Source: Silene latifolia (lineage: Eukaryota; Streptophyta; Magnoliopsida; Caryophyllales; Caryophyllaceae). Taken from it: DNA of 64,000 bases. The notes under the pieces were generated by a model. It saw nothing but the letters and a program-made list of their open reading frames with translations. It ran no database searches and was not told where the DNA came from. The translations under genes and the position numbers were made by a program. Positions 48,143 to 59,604 of the stretch are shown here, in pieces (the stretch's first letter is position 1; every line of letters begins with the position of its first letter). The stretch spans positions 200,883,325 to 200,947,324 of the forward strand of contig NC_133536.1 in NCBI RefSeq assembly GCF_048544455.1, read 5' to 3'.

Positions 48143-48371
48143 TATAAGGAATATAATATTACTATTATAATATAATTCACAATATGGTAATATTGTGATT
48201 GTCTAATATTATAGTAGTCCTAATTTTCTATATTGTGTCAAATATATCTTTATGATATATTCTAGTAAGATTGAGTTTCCAATTATTATTGTCTTGTAAT
48301 TGCTATATAAGCACTCCTTTGTAATCAATAATATTCAAGTCAATCAATTCATTCAATTATTATTCTCTACA
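48143..48371 (+). repeat. Right LTR of the TA...CA element
   Basis: 229 bp, nearly identical to the left LTR. Confidence 0.88.
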
Positions 48372-48376
48372 TATGT

Positions 48377-49006
48377 ACGTTGCATTTCACCCCTGTGCAT
48401 TGAACATATTACACTGCATGAGCGGGTAACTATTCCGCGTCTTTCATCTGTAATTTCTCAGGAGGATAGTATTGATAGAATGATAGGTCCTATTTTCGTG
48501 TGAATCTTTCCATATTATGTTATTGATGTGTGCCTTAAGGTACTGTTGGAAAACCATTAAACATACATTTATTGTTAGAAAAACCATTAAACATACATTT
48601 ATATAATGCACGGAGTATATGTAGGTGGTGTGCGGAGCGATACGGAGTAGATGCAAAAATAAAAGACACACAAGATTTAACGTGGTTCACTATCAATGTG
48701 ATGGCTACATCCACCAGGGCGAGGGAGAATAATTCATGTCGGGAGAATTACAAATTACAAAAGATGAGCACAGAGTTAGTGTTTGCCTCACAAATCTCTC
48801 CTTAAAAAATAACTAATCTTTGTTAACACTTAATAAAAACCTCTAAAGTGATTCTTTACATTTGCAAGAGTCTAAGAATCAAATTCACAACTATTTATCT
48901 AAGATACTCCGTATAAGTGTTCTTACATCCATTATCAAGTTATCAACCAACAAATTTTTATGTCAAATTTTTTGTTTAAAGTTCGAATAAAATAACTCTA
49001 ACATTA
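48377..49006. other. Intergenic, short direct repeat only
   Basis: A perfect ~26-bp tandem repeat around AAAACCATTAAACATACATT at 48549-48602. Matches to 42862-42935 begin at 48816. No gene. Confidence 0.5.
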
Positions 49007-49015
49007 AAATAAGTG

Positions 49016-49241
49016 GTGGTGTGGGAATGTGTTAGTCCAGTGGTAGCTGAGTTAAACCTTGAAGCTTGCAGAAGTGCAGGAGTTGAGAGGTCCCGGGTTC
49101 GACTACCAGCTGGGGCGATGATCACTTGGCCACTGCAGCCCCCGAAGGGGGTGGCTTACATGGTCCATGTGGTGGTGCGGGAATGCATGGACCGGGGGAT
49201 TCAACCCCTCGTCATCAAAAAAAATAAAAATAAAATAAAAT
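49016..49241 (+). mobile_element. tRNA-derived SINE with A-rich tail, ~226 bp
   Basis: A-box-like TAGTCCAGTGGTAGCTGAG (from 49033) and B box GGTTCGACTACC (49096-49107). The 3' end has an (A)nT(AAAAT)n tail. A 9-bp direct repeat AAAATAAGT flanks it (49007-49015, 49242-49250). The body after the B box is GC-rich (CCCCCGAAGGGGGTGGC), unlike its surroundings. Confidence 0.82.
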
Positions 49242-49250
49242 AAAATAAGT

Positions 49251-50084
49251 AATCAAATAATTGAAAACGCTAAAATATTATTTGCAATTTCCTCAATTGT
49301 ACACTTGAATTATGATTTCCTAAGTGGTACCTTATTTTGTGTGAAAATTTGATCTTTAACTATTCATAATTTTTTGCCTACAAGCTCATAAAGCGTAAAC
49401 TTTTTTTTGTTTTCCAAATTAGATATCTTTTGCAAGAATGTTTGGGTTAGAGACATCAGTGCTGAGCTTGTAACCAATTTATCATAACTCCTAAATTTAC
49501 GATTTTTAAAACGATAAATTCGGTGATATTTGTAGAAACTATGATCAGAGTATGAGATGATGTTGATGATGAAGACGACGAGGAAGATGAAGACTAGTAT
49601 GAATATGATAAGAACATAGATGAATGTAGTAACTTGAATTTAGAATAATTGTAATGATATATTGAATTGTATATTTCAGAAATATAATTTGTTAACCTTA
49701 CAATGATCAGGGTTGTTGGTATTTATAACAACCTCAAGTCAATCCTAACTAATTTTATACTATAGTTAGGTGATGGAACCATAATTAGTTAGTTTATAAC
49801 TAACTTCCTATTTATCCAATATACCCCTTAAGCTGGACTACATGGAAATAACAGACCAAGCTAAGAGGAGAGAAAAGTATGTTGAGCTGTTCCTAATGCC
49901 TTCGTCATAATGTCAGCTAACTTTTGATATGCTTGGTAGTCAGAAAGCCCTGCTGCTGTTTGTCCCTGACAAAATGACAATCAATACTCAAGTGCTTGGT
50001 CCTTTTATGGAACACCGGTTTTCAGAAATATGCAAAGCAGCTCTATTATCATAATATAAACTCACATTCTTTACTTAGAAAGTT
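49251..50084. other. Intergenic, nothing recognised
   Basis: AT-rich. The stretch AATACCCCTTAAGCTGGAC ... GACAAAATGACAATCAATACTCAAGTGCTTGG (49840-50000) resembles a decayed retroelement pol fragment, but I cannot confirm it. No intact frame. Confidence 0.35.
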
Positions 50085-50364
50085 AGAAGTTTGGTTTTAG
50101 AAAAAAATATTATTATTCTATATTATCTAAACTCATTACTAAAAGTCACATAACAATCCAAGTCTTTTACAAAAATAAAGTACATTTTGAAAAAGAATAA
50201 CTCTAATGTAGAATTAGGTCGATTTTTAAGATCTAATTCGTGGAAAAAACATGTTGCTAGCTCGGCCTAGGGAGTCGTGTCTGTCATTCAGTTCCCGCAT
50301 CAAACTCAGGCTCTAGTCTTTTCGGCTGAAACGAGGTGAACTGAATTGAATAAAGTTGAGCTTA
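50085..50364 (+). repeat. Intergenic repeat, copy 2 (also at 43360-43690)
   Basis: Same orientation as copy 1. It ends exactly where an old LTR piece begins (50365). Confidence 0.8.
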
Positions 50365-50811
50365 TGTAACACCCCCGATTTTCGGCTAAATTAAAAATTA
50401 CATTTACATTAAAAATTCACCAAAATACGGGGATATTATAGTCAATATACAATCTCCTTACAAAATGCTTTTATACAAAATGAAATAAAATTTTAACAGT
50501 CTTTAATCAAAAGCTCGACTTGAAAATCTTTCCACTTATTACAAATCCTTTTTAAAACAAAATGATACAAATAAAATTAAACTTCTACGAAGTGTTCAAA
50601 TAAAATCTTGACTTGAAACCTTTTGAATCGCAGCGGAAGTCACCTGAAAATAAACCGTCACCATGAGAGGTAGCCCAAATTGGACAAACACGAGCTGAAT
50701 AACAAACACTACAAAACGGACAATACCTTATGGCAATTTAAATATTAGAACTAAAGGAAACGAAAATGAGAATTCTATAGTTTAGTATTTCCAATGATAA
50801 AACAAATAAGC
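50365..50811. mobile_element. Left piece of an old LTR, related to the solo LTR at 4667
   Basis: Starts TGTAACACCCCCGATTTT and matches the first ~330 bp of the solo LTR with indels. It is interrupted at 50812 by a complete LTR retrotransposon. It resumes at 58383 (GTTTCTACAAAATGATTGGT, matching 5003 onward) and is lost by about 58430. Confidence 0.8.
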
Positions 50812-52240
50812 TGTAATACTACGGTTTTATGAGTCTCTGGGTACTCTATCGAGTGGGGCTTACTCTGTCGAGTAAGTATGTTTTGGTATACGAAACAGTG
50901 TTCTGTCTGTAGGGTACTCGATCGAGTAGCCTTGGCACTCGATCGAGTAAGCGACACTCGATCGAGTATGTTACTTACTCGATCGAGTAAGTTGGTTATC
51001 GGGTAATATTTTGACGGGTTTTGTTAATAATGCGAATTTGTATATATAATACGCCGTTATCTTTCATAAACATTTTTATAAACCTTATACACTCAAAAAG
51101 AGATTGCAAACTACGTTGTTCTCCCCATTCGCATTATTGGCAAATCCCGGAGCTAGAGAGGTCGGATTTCGTTGTTCTTTGCATCATAGTGATCCTTGCG
51201 TCAAGGGTAAGATCCACGTACCATTTTTATAGCATTTGGTTGACTTTGTTTAAACCCTAATTTTGGGAATTGGGGGTTTTTATGATTTATTGTGTTGTTA
51301 GTAATTGTATGATTATGTGTTAGGAGGAGAATTCGTAGAGGAGAGATTTTGAGACAGATGCTAAGATCGTCTGCTGTGTGTTTGCATTCCAGGTAGGGTT
51401 TACCCTACTCAGTATCAGTTACATGATATGTGTGGTGATTGTGTTGTAGTTAGTGATTGTTGATTGATTCAGACGGTTGTGATTGTATATTGTTGATTGA
51501 TTCAGACGGCTGTTGATTTTGGTGTTATGGTTATTGTTTATCTGTCTGTATTCTTCGGGGTGCGTCCCTGGCTGAGTGGAGTCACTTGCGGGAGTGGTTT
51601 CACGCCCATGATTCGCCTTCTGTGGAACCCGCCACAGAAGGGATGTGCACATTAATGGACTTGGGTTTATCGCTCGATGGAGATGAGCGGGGCTTAGGTG
51701 GGAACGGCTGCGGTCCCCCACTGGCGGCGAGGAGTAACCTATTGCGATGGGTACTCTGGCAGGGCTACACACTTTAGTGTGTAGTCAGTTGTGTGGAGAT
51801 TGGAGATGGAGACTGGGGTTGTGTTGAGCTGTTTGAACTGTTTGTGAACTTGTTTCATCGTGGCTTTGTTTTTGTGTAATTAGTACTGACCCCGTTTAAA
51901 TATTTTAAAAACTGTGGTGATCCATTCGGGAGTGGTGAGCAGTTATTGAGCAGATATGAGCTGATGCGTATGGGATAACTGGGAGGAGTCACCACGATGC
52001 AGTTTAGAAGTCTTCCGCTGTGTTTGATAGTTTTATAGTCTTTTGATAGTAGACAGTTTTGGAGAACTTGTATCTCTTTATCAGTTTTGGTTTTTGGCAT
52101 GTAATCACATTAAACGTTATTTACTATTTAAATATTTTTCTTTATTGTCTTATGATTATCATTGCTTCGGGTAACCGAGATGGTGACGTTCCTATACCTG
52201 AGTGGTCCTGGTAAGGCACTTGGAGTATGGGGGTGTTACA
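50812..52240 (+). repeat. Left LTR
   Basis: 1429 bp. Carries four clustered CTCGATCGAG palindromes (50914-50990) and TATATATAATACGCC near 51040 as a possible promoter. Confidence 0.9.
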
Positions 52241-52243
52241 AAA

Positions 52244-52255
52244 TGGTATCAGAGC
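52244..52255 (+). other. Primer-binding site
   Basis: TGGTATCAGAGC, three bases after the left LTR, complementary to the 3' end of plant initiator tRNA-Met. Confidence 0.85.
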
Positions 52256-52576
52256 GACGATCCTGAAACTTGTAACTAATGAATCTAATGAACATAGGGA
52301 GTCAATTAAAATGAACCCGGGGTAAAAGTTGTAGGAGTTAATGCAAAGGTTTGGGAGACGTCCTAAAGTCGCGAACTCGTCCTACATTTTTGAACCGGCC
52401 ACGTGGGGTATGTGTCAGGATCGTTATGTGTTTATTGTGTGCTTTGTGTATCTATATAGTAGTATGTTGTGTGAATTGATGGATGCATGCATGTGGAGGA
52501 TGGGAGATCTGAGTTGAAAGATGATGATGACGTGAATTGTATGTTGGTTGATTATAAAGCATGAAAGTATAATGAT

Positions 52577-52579
<3 letters not shown>

Positions 52580-52652
<73 letters not shown>
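52580..52652. repeat. (TA)n microsatellite
   Basis: About 36 TA units inside the retrotransposon interior. Confidence 0.9.
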
Positions 52653-52655
<3 letters not shown>

Positions 52656-53373
52656 GTGACATGATAGAATTATGAAAGGAAAATTGTTTTGTTTTTATAT
52701 ATAAAGCAATGCGTAAGTATATATGTTATTGTTGTCGTTTTGTGTAAGAGTATATAAAGTTGGGAGTGTGAATTGAACATGTGTTGGGTGAATATGTTGA
52801 ACGAATATGGTGAATAAATATGAGGTATGATGGATGAATTGGTGGAAAAAGATGAATAATCGTTGTATGATAATATGATTTCTGATAAAGCATGTTGTAT
52901 GATGGAAGAGATTTTATAATGTTGATTATGCTAGTAACATGTGAATAGGAGACTTGATGTTATATATTTGTGATTTTGTTTACGTAAAGTTATAGAATAA
53001 AAACATGTAGGCAATACATGCTTGATAAGTTGAATGATATATGTGCATAATGAATGTTGTTGCTTGGCTTTTGAAGATAGTAACATGTGGTTAGGGATAC
53101 TAAATTTATTAGTATTGAATTGTTTTTGTCTACCTTGTTGTTGTTCAAGTTGTTTGGAAGTAATAAAATCGAATAGTTATGTCGTCTGATTACAACAAAG
53201 TTGTCTTTAAACTGTTATAACTTGAGATGCATAAATGATTTTGTTTTGATTCCAATTGGAGGTGATATTTTGTTCTTTTACGATTCTAACAATAGGTCAC
53301 ACGCCCAGAACGACCAAGAAATGAGTGAGTTATGACCGTTTTACGAAAACTGGACAGTGCTGAGATATGCGTA

Positions 53374-53545
53374 GGGTACTCGATCGAGCGGCCCTTACTC
53401 GATCGAGTGCACCTTGGTACTCGATCGAGTACCCCTTACTCGATCGAGTAGCCCTAGTAATTTTTATATACGTGTCTCTGACTTTCACCTACTCGATCGA
53501 GTAAGTTATTTAATCGATCGAGTGGCCTGTACTCGATCTAGTGAC
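53374..53545. repeat. Array of CTCGATCGAG palindromes
   Basis: At least six copies of CTCGATCGAG or one-base variants within ~170 bp in the retrotransposon interior, spaced about 15-60 bp. The same palindrome is clustered in both LTRs (50914-50990, 57059-57135). Confidence 0.9.
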
Positions 53546-56500
53546 CCCTATTTTGGGTCATATGACTATCTTTTGATTTCATTGCATATTATGTTTAATT
53601 CAAAGGTATTATTTTGCTTATTTATGCATTGTTTTATATGTATGTTGAGTCTGATGCGTAAGTTACCCAATCCTATGGTGTAGTGAGTGGCACCTATGGT
53701 GAGTATGAGTTCGGTGGAGAGGACATGAGTTATATGTGGTTGTGATAGATAGAGGAAAAAGAAAAGGAAGATTGGCAAGGCTTAATTGAGGCATAGAGCA
53801 TGTTTTGTGAGACGGGATGAGTGATATGATTGTGTGTTGAGTAATGTAAAAGTGAGTGAATGTGGGCAAAGGGTGATGTAAGTTTATGGAACGTGAGAAT
53901 GAAAGATTGAAATGAGAGACGCATATGGTGGTAACTTTGGATGTTTAAGGATTATGAAGGGAGATAGTTATCACTCAGTTGGTTAAGAATATATGTAATG
54001 GAAAGGTCGTTATAGGTAAATGGAAAGAAATGGGGTATAAAAAGCTTAGATTGAGTTATGCAGCGATGTGGGTTTGCAAATAACGAGTGAGTTTGGGAAT
54101 TTGGTTTATCGAGAGGTGGAACTAATGTGTGATTTTCTTGGGCAGTTAATAGTATGAAATGAGTTTGGGATTAAAAAAAAAAAACGAGATGGAGTGGACT
54201 GACCGTGTAGATTGATTGGTGATAAGTGAGAGTGATAGCATGATAAGAGAAGATTCATGGTAAGGAAGAGTGGGATAATATCGATGAGAAATAATGGGAT
54301 TTGAGTTTTGGAGCATTGAGAAGGTAATCGAAGCACTAAAGAGTTAGGAAGAAGTAATAAGGAGTTTTATGGGTAATTGATTTTGTCGAGTGAAAAAAGA
54401 AAAGAATGAGGGGAGTAAAACTAGGAAAATGTTGACCGGATTTATGTGATATAGAGGTAAGGAGTCGTCGAGATGTGTGATACCAATCATGAGGATGTTA
54501 GTTAATGGTTATATAGGAGTTTCGGGACAACATGATTAGTCTTGAGTTTTGAGGAATTAAGGAAAGTAAGAAGTTGGTAGAATATCTGCATGATATGAGA
54601 TTTTGGTGGAGAGTTAGATGATGATACAATTAAGGATAGTATTGGGAAGAATGTTGAGGTAATTTTGTTGATGGATTTGATGTTCGTTATTTGGGATATT
54701 AACCGAAGATAGGAAAGAAACCGTGATGTTTAGAGATGAGTGTAAGAGGTTTGATGTCCGAACGACGGTAGTGTTGAGGTGTTGTCACTATTGGTTAAGG
54801 GTGATGGTAGATAAGAAAGATAGCATTTCTAATGAGGTTGATTTTGTAGAAGCCGGATTGAAATGTATGGTTGTAAGGAAGTATAAGATGTGGTTAGATG
54901 AGGCGGGTGCTAATAGTTGAATAGTAATGGTATGGTTATACTTGGCAAGAGGTGATGGTTATGCGAATGGGGGAATATGTTATGAGGGGCATATGAGTTA
55001 AGCTCGGGCGACAGGTAACCTTTACTGAGTGGTAACTTACGTGATCAGGACTGACTAGTTGGATGTGATTACGGGTCTATGATGTGTATAAATGTTTGTG
55101 TGAGGTTCTGACCTCACGGGAAGTGGTATGACGTGATAGTTATAGAGCTGTTATCTGAATGTTCTGTAATATATGTTGGATACGATAATCTAATTGAATG
55201 ATATTCAAAAAGGTAATAATTTGATTGATCTGGCATGGCTAGTTATAATTTTATGTGTATTGATAACACATGTGTATTCTGTGAAATGGTAGGGATGATG
55301 TTCATGAGGTGCTTATCTGTTTATTCCATATAATATGTTGCGTTGTGATCTAGTAAAGCGGTTTTGAGTAAGTTTTATTGTCCGAAAAGTTGTACTGAGT
55401 CAGTGCTTATGGGAATTGTATGTGGTTGTGATGTTTCTCGATGTGGTTGTTGTGCCTTGGGTGGTGATCCGGGTACGGTACTTCGTGTTGTGATGCGGGT
55501 ATTTTCGAACTGCGGTGTGGCTATTGGTGGCGGTGTTGCGATGCCGTCACCGGCTGTGGTGGAGTAGGCGAGATGATTATGATATGAGTTTTCGAAAGTA
55601 CATACCAGTTAAACATAGATTGTTGTTTTGTTTGCTGCAGTTCCTTGTGAGTTTTGGTTGAACCTGTAGACTGTTGTTTTGTTTGTTGATGTTTCTTACC
55701 AGTTTCAGTTTGGGAATGAGGGTAGAGTATGATATGAAAGAGAGTTGTATATGTTTTCGTTGTTGACATGGTATAGTGGTATTCTGTTGATAGGACACAG
55801 TTGTGAGAAGTTGTTACAGTAATTTTGATCTTGTTTTAAGATGAGGCATCGGTAGTCATAGTCATGACAAGTGATTCGTCGAACATGTGTTGTAATGATC
55901 TGAAAGCGGCAGGTGGTTCATAATCTTTTGTTGAGATAGTGAGTGCAGGGTATTGGGAATTTGTGTCATGTTAAGTTATGTATGAGTTTTGCGGTAATGA
56001 AAGAAAAGAACTTGAGGATCTAGTGTGAGTGTAAGTAACAAGTGTGGATCGTGAGTTATGCTTTTGGCGATAGAAGTTTTATATAGTTTATATAGAGAGG
56101 TATGTCATGTTGCGGTAATGTGGAAGAGTTGAAGTGTTGGGTTAAGCTAAAGATTTTGAGTTATAGGTTAGGTGGTGTGACGAGTGAATTGAAGTATGGG
56201 AATTGTTTAAGTAAGAGAGCCTTAGATATATTCATGACGAGTGTTTAGATTATAGGTGGTTATCTTTGACATGCGATGGTGATGAGGATAATGAGAAGAT
56301 ATAGCTAGGATTTAGTATTAGTGAGTTACGAGGACGTAACATTTATCTTAAGAGCAGAAGGATGCGGTAAAGAGAGTTTGATGGTTGTAGATGTTGTAGT
56401 ATATTTGGAAGTTTGAGTCTTAATGGAGAATAAAGATGGTTTTCTGTTGTGGTTGATTTTGTTAAAGTTCATGACCGTGCTTGTAGTAGTGTGATGTCTA

Positions 56501-56955
56501 GGAGTGCGAGAATATTTCAATAGTGTTGACAGTTGAATGATGATGATTATGAGTTCGATAGTTTTGACAGTTGGAAGATGATGTTTTGAGTGTGAGTAAA
56601 CTTCGAGGACGAAGTTTCTTTTAAGGGTGGTAGAATGTAACATTCCGTTTGATGTTTATGAGTGTCTTGAGATTGGATTTTCTAGTGGATGATATGTTAC
56701 GGAGCTAGCAGCGTTTGTGGACGGTAGTTGGTTATGTGTGGAGTTGGTGCCGTGAGAGATTGGTAGATACGATATTGTGAGTCATGTTGTGGAAGTAAAC
56801 ATAGTTGGTGGAGTGAGTGTTACGAGTTCATGTTTTATAGGTTGAGTTTTCGTCTGAGTTCGTAGCTATGTTGTTGTATCTTGGTCGAGTTAGTATGTTT
56901 GTTTTTATGTATGGGTTGAACTTCGGGGACGAAGTTCTTTTTAAGGAGGGAAGAC

Positions 56956-58382
56956 TGTAATACTACGGTTTTATGAGTCTCTGGGTACTCTATCGAGTGG
57001 AGCTTACTCTGTCGAGTAAGTATGTTTTGGTATACGAAACAAGTGTTACATCGTAGGGTACTCGATCGAGTAGCCTTGGCACTCGATCGAGTAAGCGGAA
57101 CTCGATCGAGTATGTTACTTACTCGATCGAGTAAGTTGGTTATCGGGTAATATTTTGACGGATTTTGTTAATAATGCGAATTAGTATATATAATACGCCG
57201 TTATCTTTCATAAACACTTTTATAAACCTTATACACTCAAAAAGAGATTGCAAACTACGTTGTTCTCCCCATTCGCATTATTGACAAATCCCGGAGCTAG
57301 AGAGGTCGGATTTCTTTTTTTTTTTGCATCATAGTAATCCTTGCGTCAAGGGTAAGATCCACGTACAATTTTTATAGGATTTGGTTGACTTTGTTTAAAT
57401 CCTAATTTTGGGAATTGGGGGTTTTTATGATTTATTGTGTTGTTAGTAATTGTATGATTATGTGTTAGGAGGAGGATTCGTAGAGGAGAGATTTTGAGAC
57501 AGTTGCTAAGATCGTCCGCTGTGTGTTTGCATTCCAGGTAGGGTTTTCCCTACTCAGTATTAGTTACATGATATGTGTGGTGATTGTGTTGTAGTTAGTG
57601 ATTGTTGATTGATTCAGACGGTTGTGATTGTATATTGTTGATTGATTCAGACGGCTGTTGATTTTGGTGTTATGGTTATTGTTTATCTGTCTGTATTCTT
57701 CGGGGTGCGTCCTTGGCTGAGTGGAGTCACTTGCGGGAGTGGCTTCACGCCCATGATTCGCCTTCTGTGGAACCCGCCACAGAAGGGATGTGCACATTAA
57801 TGGACTTGGGTTTATCGCTCGATGGAGATGAGCGGGGCTTAGGTGGGAACGGCTGCGGTCCCCCACTGGCGGCGAGGAGTAACCTGTTGCGATGGGTACT
57901 CTGGCAGGGCTACACTTTAGTGTGTAGTCAGTTGTGTGGAGATTGGAGATGGAGACTGGGGTTGTGTTGAGCTGTTTGAACTGTTTGTGAACTTGTTTCA
58001 TCGTGGCTTTGTTTTTGTGTAATTAGTACTGACCCCGTTTAAATGTTTTAAAAACTATGGTGATCCATTTGAGAGTGGTAAGCAGTTATTGAGCAGGTAT
58101 GAGCTGATGCGTATGGGATAACTGGGAGGAGTCACCACGATGCAGTTTAGAAGTCTTCCGATGTGTTTGATAGTTTTAAAGTTTTTTGATAGTAGACAGT
58201 TTTGGAGAACTTGTATCTCTTTATCAGTTTTGGTTTTTGGCATGTAATCACATTAAACGTTATTTACTATTTAAATATGTTTCTTTATTGTCTTATGATT
58301 ATCATTGCCTCGGGTAACCGAGATGGTGACGTTCCTATACCTGAGTGGTCCTGGTAAGGCCTTGAAGCATGGGGGTGTTACA
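56956..58382 (+). repeat. Right LTR
   Basis: 1427 bp, same termini as the left LTR. Differences are scattered, for instance in the tract after GAGGTCGGATTTC. Confidence 0.9.
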
Positions 58383-58554
58383 TAAGCTAACTTTGTTTCT
58401 ACAAAATGATTGGTCAGAACAAATACCTTATGTGTTTTTATTCACTTAATTATTTACCGCAGTTTGCGAATGGCTGGTTATTACTTTGTCATGTACTGAT
58501 TGTATATTTAAAAGTGCAATAGTTTTTACGGTAGCTTTTCAAAGGTGTTTTTTT

Positions 58555-59082
58555 TTGGAAAATTTCCATTTTGGTCCCTGAGATTTGGGTTAATTCCACT
58601 TTAGTGCCAAGGAGTTTGCATAATTCCACTTTAGCTTTAGTGTGCTAAGGTTTCGACTACTTCCACTTTGTTAACCTGAGTTTTGAATAAAATTTCATTT
58701 TGGTGGCCTAAAACATTTAATAGTCAACTTTTATCTTAAGTAATTATATTTTCAGTAAAATGAAGTGCAAAATTGGATATTAAACTGCATACAACATAGT
58801 AATATTGCAAAAAATGTTTGATTTGTTATGTTCAAAATATTTTTTTAGTACTCCCTCCATTATCTTTTATCTTCTCATTTCAATAAAATTCTCTCACATA
58901 TATTAGAGAAGTGGCCAAGGAGATAAAAGATGATGGAGGGAGTATAAAATATTAAGAATGTTATATATAGGCCACTTAAGTGGGAAGTAGACCTCAAGGC
59001 ATCAAAGTGTAATTATGCAAATCTCAAGGCACTAAAGTGAAATTAGGCTAAACCTTAGGGCACCAAAGTGAAAATAATCATT
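58555..59082. mobile_element. Foldback element with TTCCACTTTAGTGCC arms
   Basis: Left arm TTCCATTTTGGTCCCTGAG then TTCCACTTTAGTGCCAAGG. The right arm (58968-59080) is the inverse (GGCACTAAAGTGAAATTAGG, GGGCACCAAAGTGAAAATAA). A Stowaway sits in the spacer. No clear target duplication was found. Confidence 0.65.
58851..58942. mobile_element. Short Stowaway, 92 bp
   Basis: Near-perfect hairpin: CTCCCTCCATTATCTTTTAT and its complement ATAAAAGATGATGGAGGGAG. TA flanks at 58849-58850 and 58943-58944. Confidence 0.92.
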
Positions 59083-59600
59083 TTTTTTTTGTTAATGGTT
59101 AACTATTAGGTCAAACTTAAGAGTTTGATCTTAAGATAAAAAAAAACCTAATTGCATATATATATTCGTTAAGAAGTAAAACGATTGTACGAATATATTT
59201 TAGTTATTTGAAACAATTTTCTTAAAATTGAAACTCTTTCTGAAAATTTGTTCATTTTGTTATTATAAATAAAGAGTAGAATAACAATGTAAGATAATGA
59301 GACTTGATTTTGTGAATAGATAACATTTCAAATAAACAAAAATGAGTTATATTATAACTTTAATAGAATTAATCTAAAACTAATCGACTTTAAGAGTAGT
59401 ATCACATCATCCTACTCCCTCGAAATCACATAAAACCCGTGATTTATTTTTTGGAGTTCAAACTTTGCAAAATTTGACCGTTACTTCACTTAAAAATATA
59501 TCTCACATCTAAAAAATTAAATTTCATATTATATATTTTACATGAAGTTCACAGGGAACAACCAGTCTTAATGGTTAATAGTAAAAAAACAAATTTTTAT
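59083..59600. other. AT-rich intergenic, nothing recognised
   Basis: A half Stowaway-like end ACTCCCTCGAAATCACATAA at 59414 without a partner. No genes. Confidence 0.4.
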
Positions 59601-59604
59601 TCTT

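Larger units (their letters stand above)
46266..48371 (+). mobile_element. Young non-coding LTR retrotransposon with TA...CA termini
   Basis: LTRs are 46266-46494 and 48143-48371, each 229 bp, with one difference seen by eye. A 5-bp duplication TATGT flanks it (46261-46265, 48372-48376). A primer-binding-like TGGTATCAGAAC follows the left LTR, complementary to initiator tRNA-Met. A purine stretch CTTGCGGGGGCG precedes the right LTR. The LTRs begin TATAAGG and end CTACA, a non-canonical TA...CA pair seen mainly in copia-type elements. The 1.65-kb interior has no gag or pol, so it is non-autonomous. Structure looks whole and insertion recent. Confidence 0.88.
50812..58382 (+). mobile_element. 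LTR retrotransposon, structurally whole, non-coding interior
   Basis: LTRs are 50812-52240 (1429 bp) and 56956-58382 (1427 bp), both TGTAATACTACGG to GGGGGTGTTACA. A 5-bp duplication TAAGC flanks it (50807-50811, 58383-58387). The primer-binding site TGGTATCAGAGC starts at 52244. A polypurine tract TTAAGGAGGGAAGA precedes the right LTR. The 4.7-kb interior has no gag or pol frame, so it is a non-autonomous derivative or an interior decayed beyond recognition; breaks cannot be counted. The CTTCGGGGACGAAG motif before the tract is common in plant Ty3/gypsy elements, hence a tentative gypsy placement. The LTRs differ at several tens of sites by eye, so it is older than the element at 46266. Confidence 0.9.

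Noticed and set aside
49016-49241. Functional tRNA gene
   Set aside because: B box is good, but length, A-rich tail and 9-bp flanking duplication mark a SINE.
51419-51777. 117-residue and 63-residue open frames inside the LTRs (also 57564-58001)
   Set aside because: They lie wholly within long terminal repeats and have no domain; the two LTR copies differ in their length.
54723-54920. 65-residue open frame in the LTR element interior
   Set aside because: Short and isolated; weak resemblance to a retroelement protein is not enough to call.
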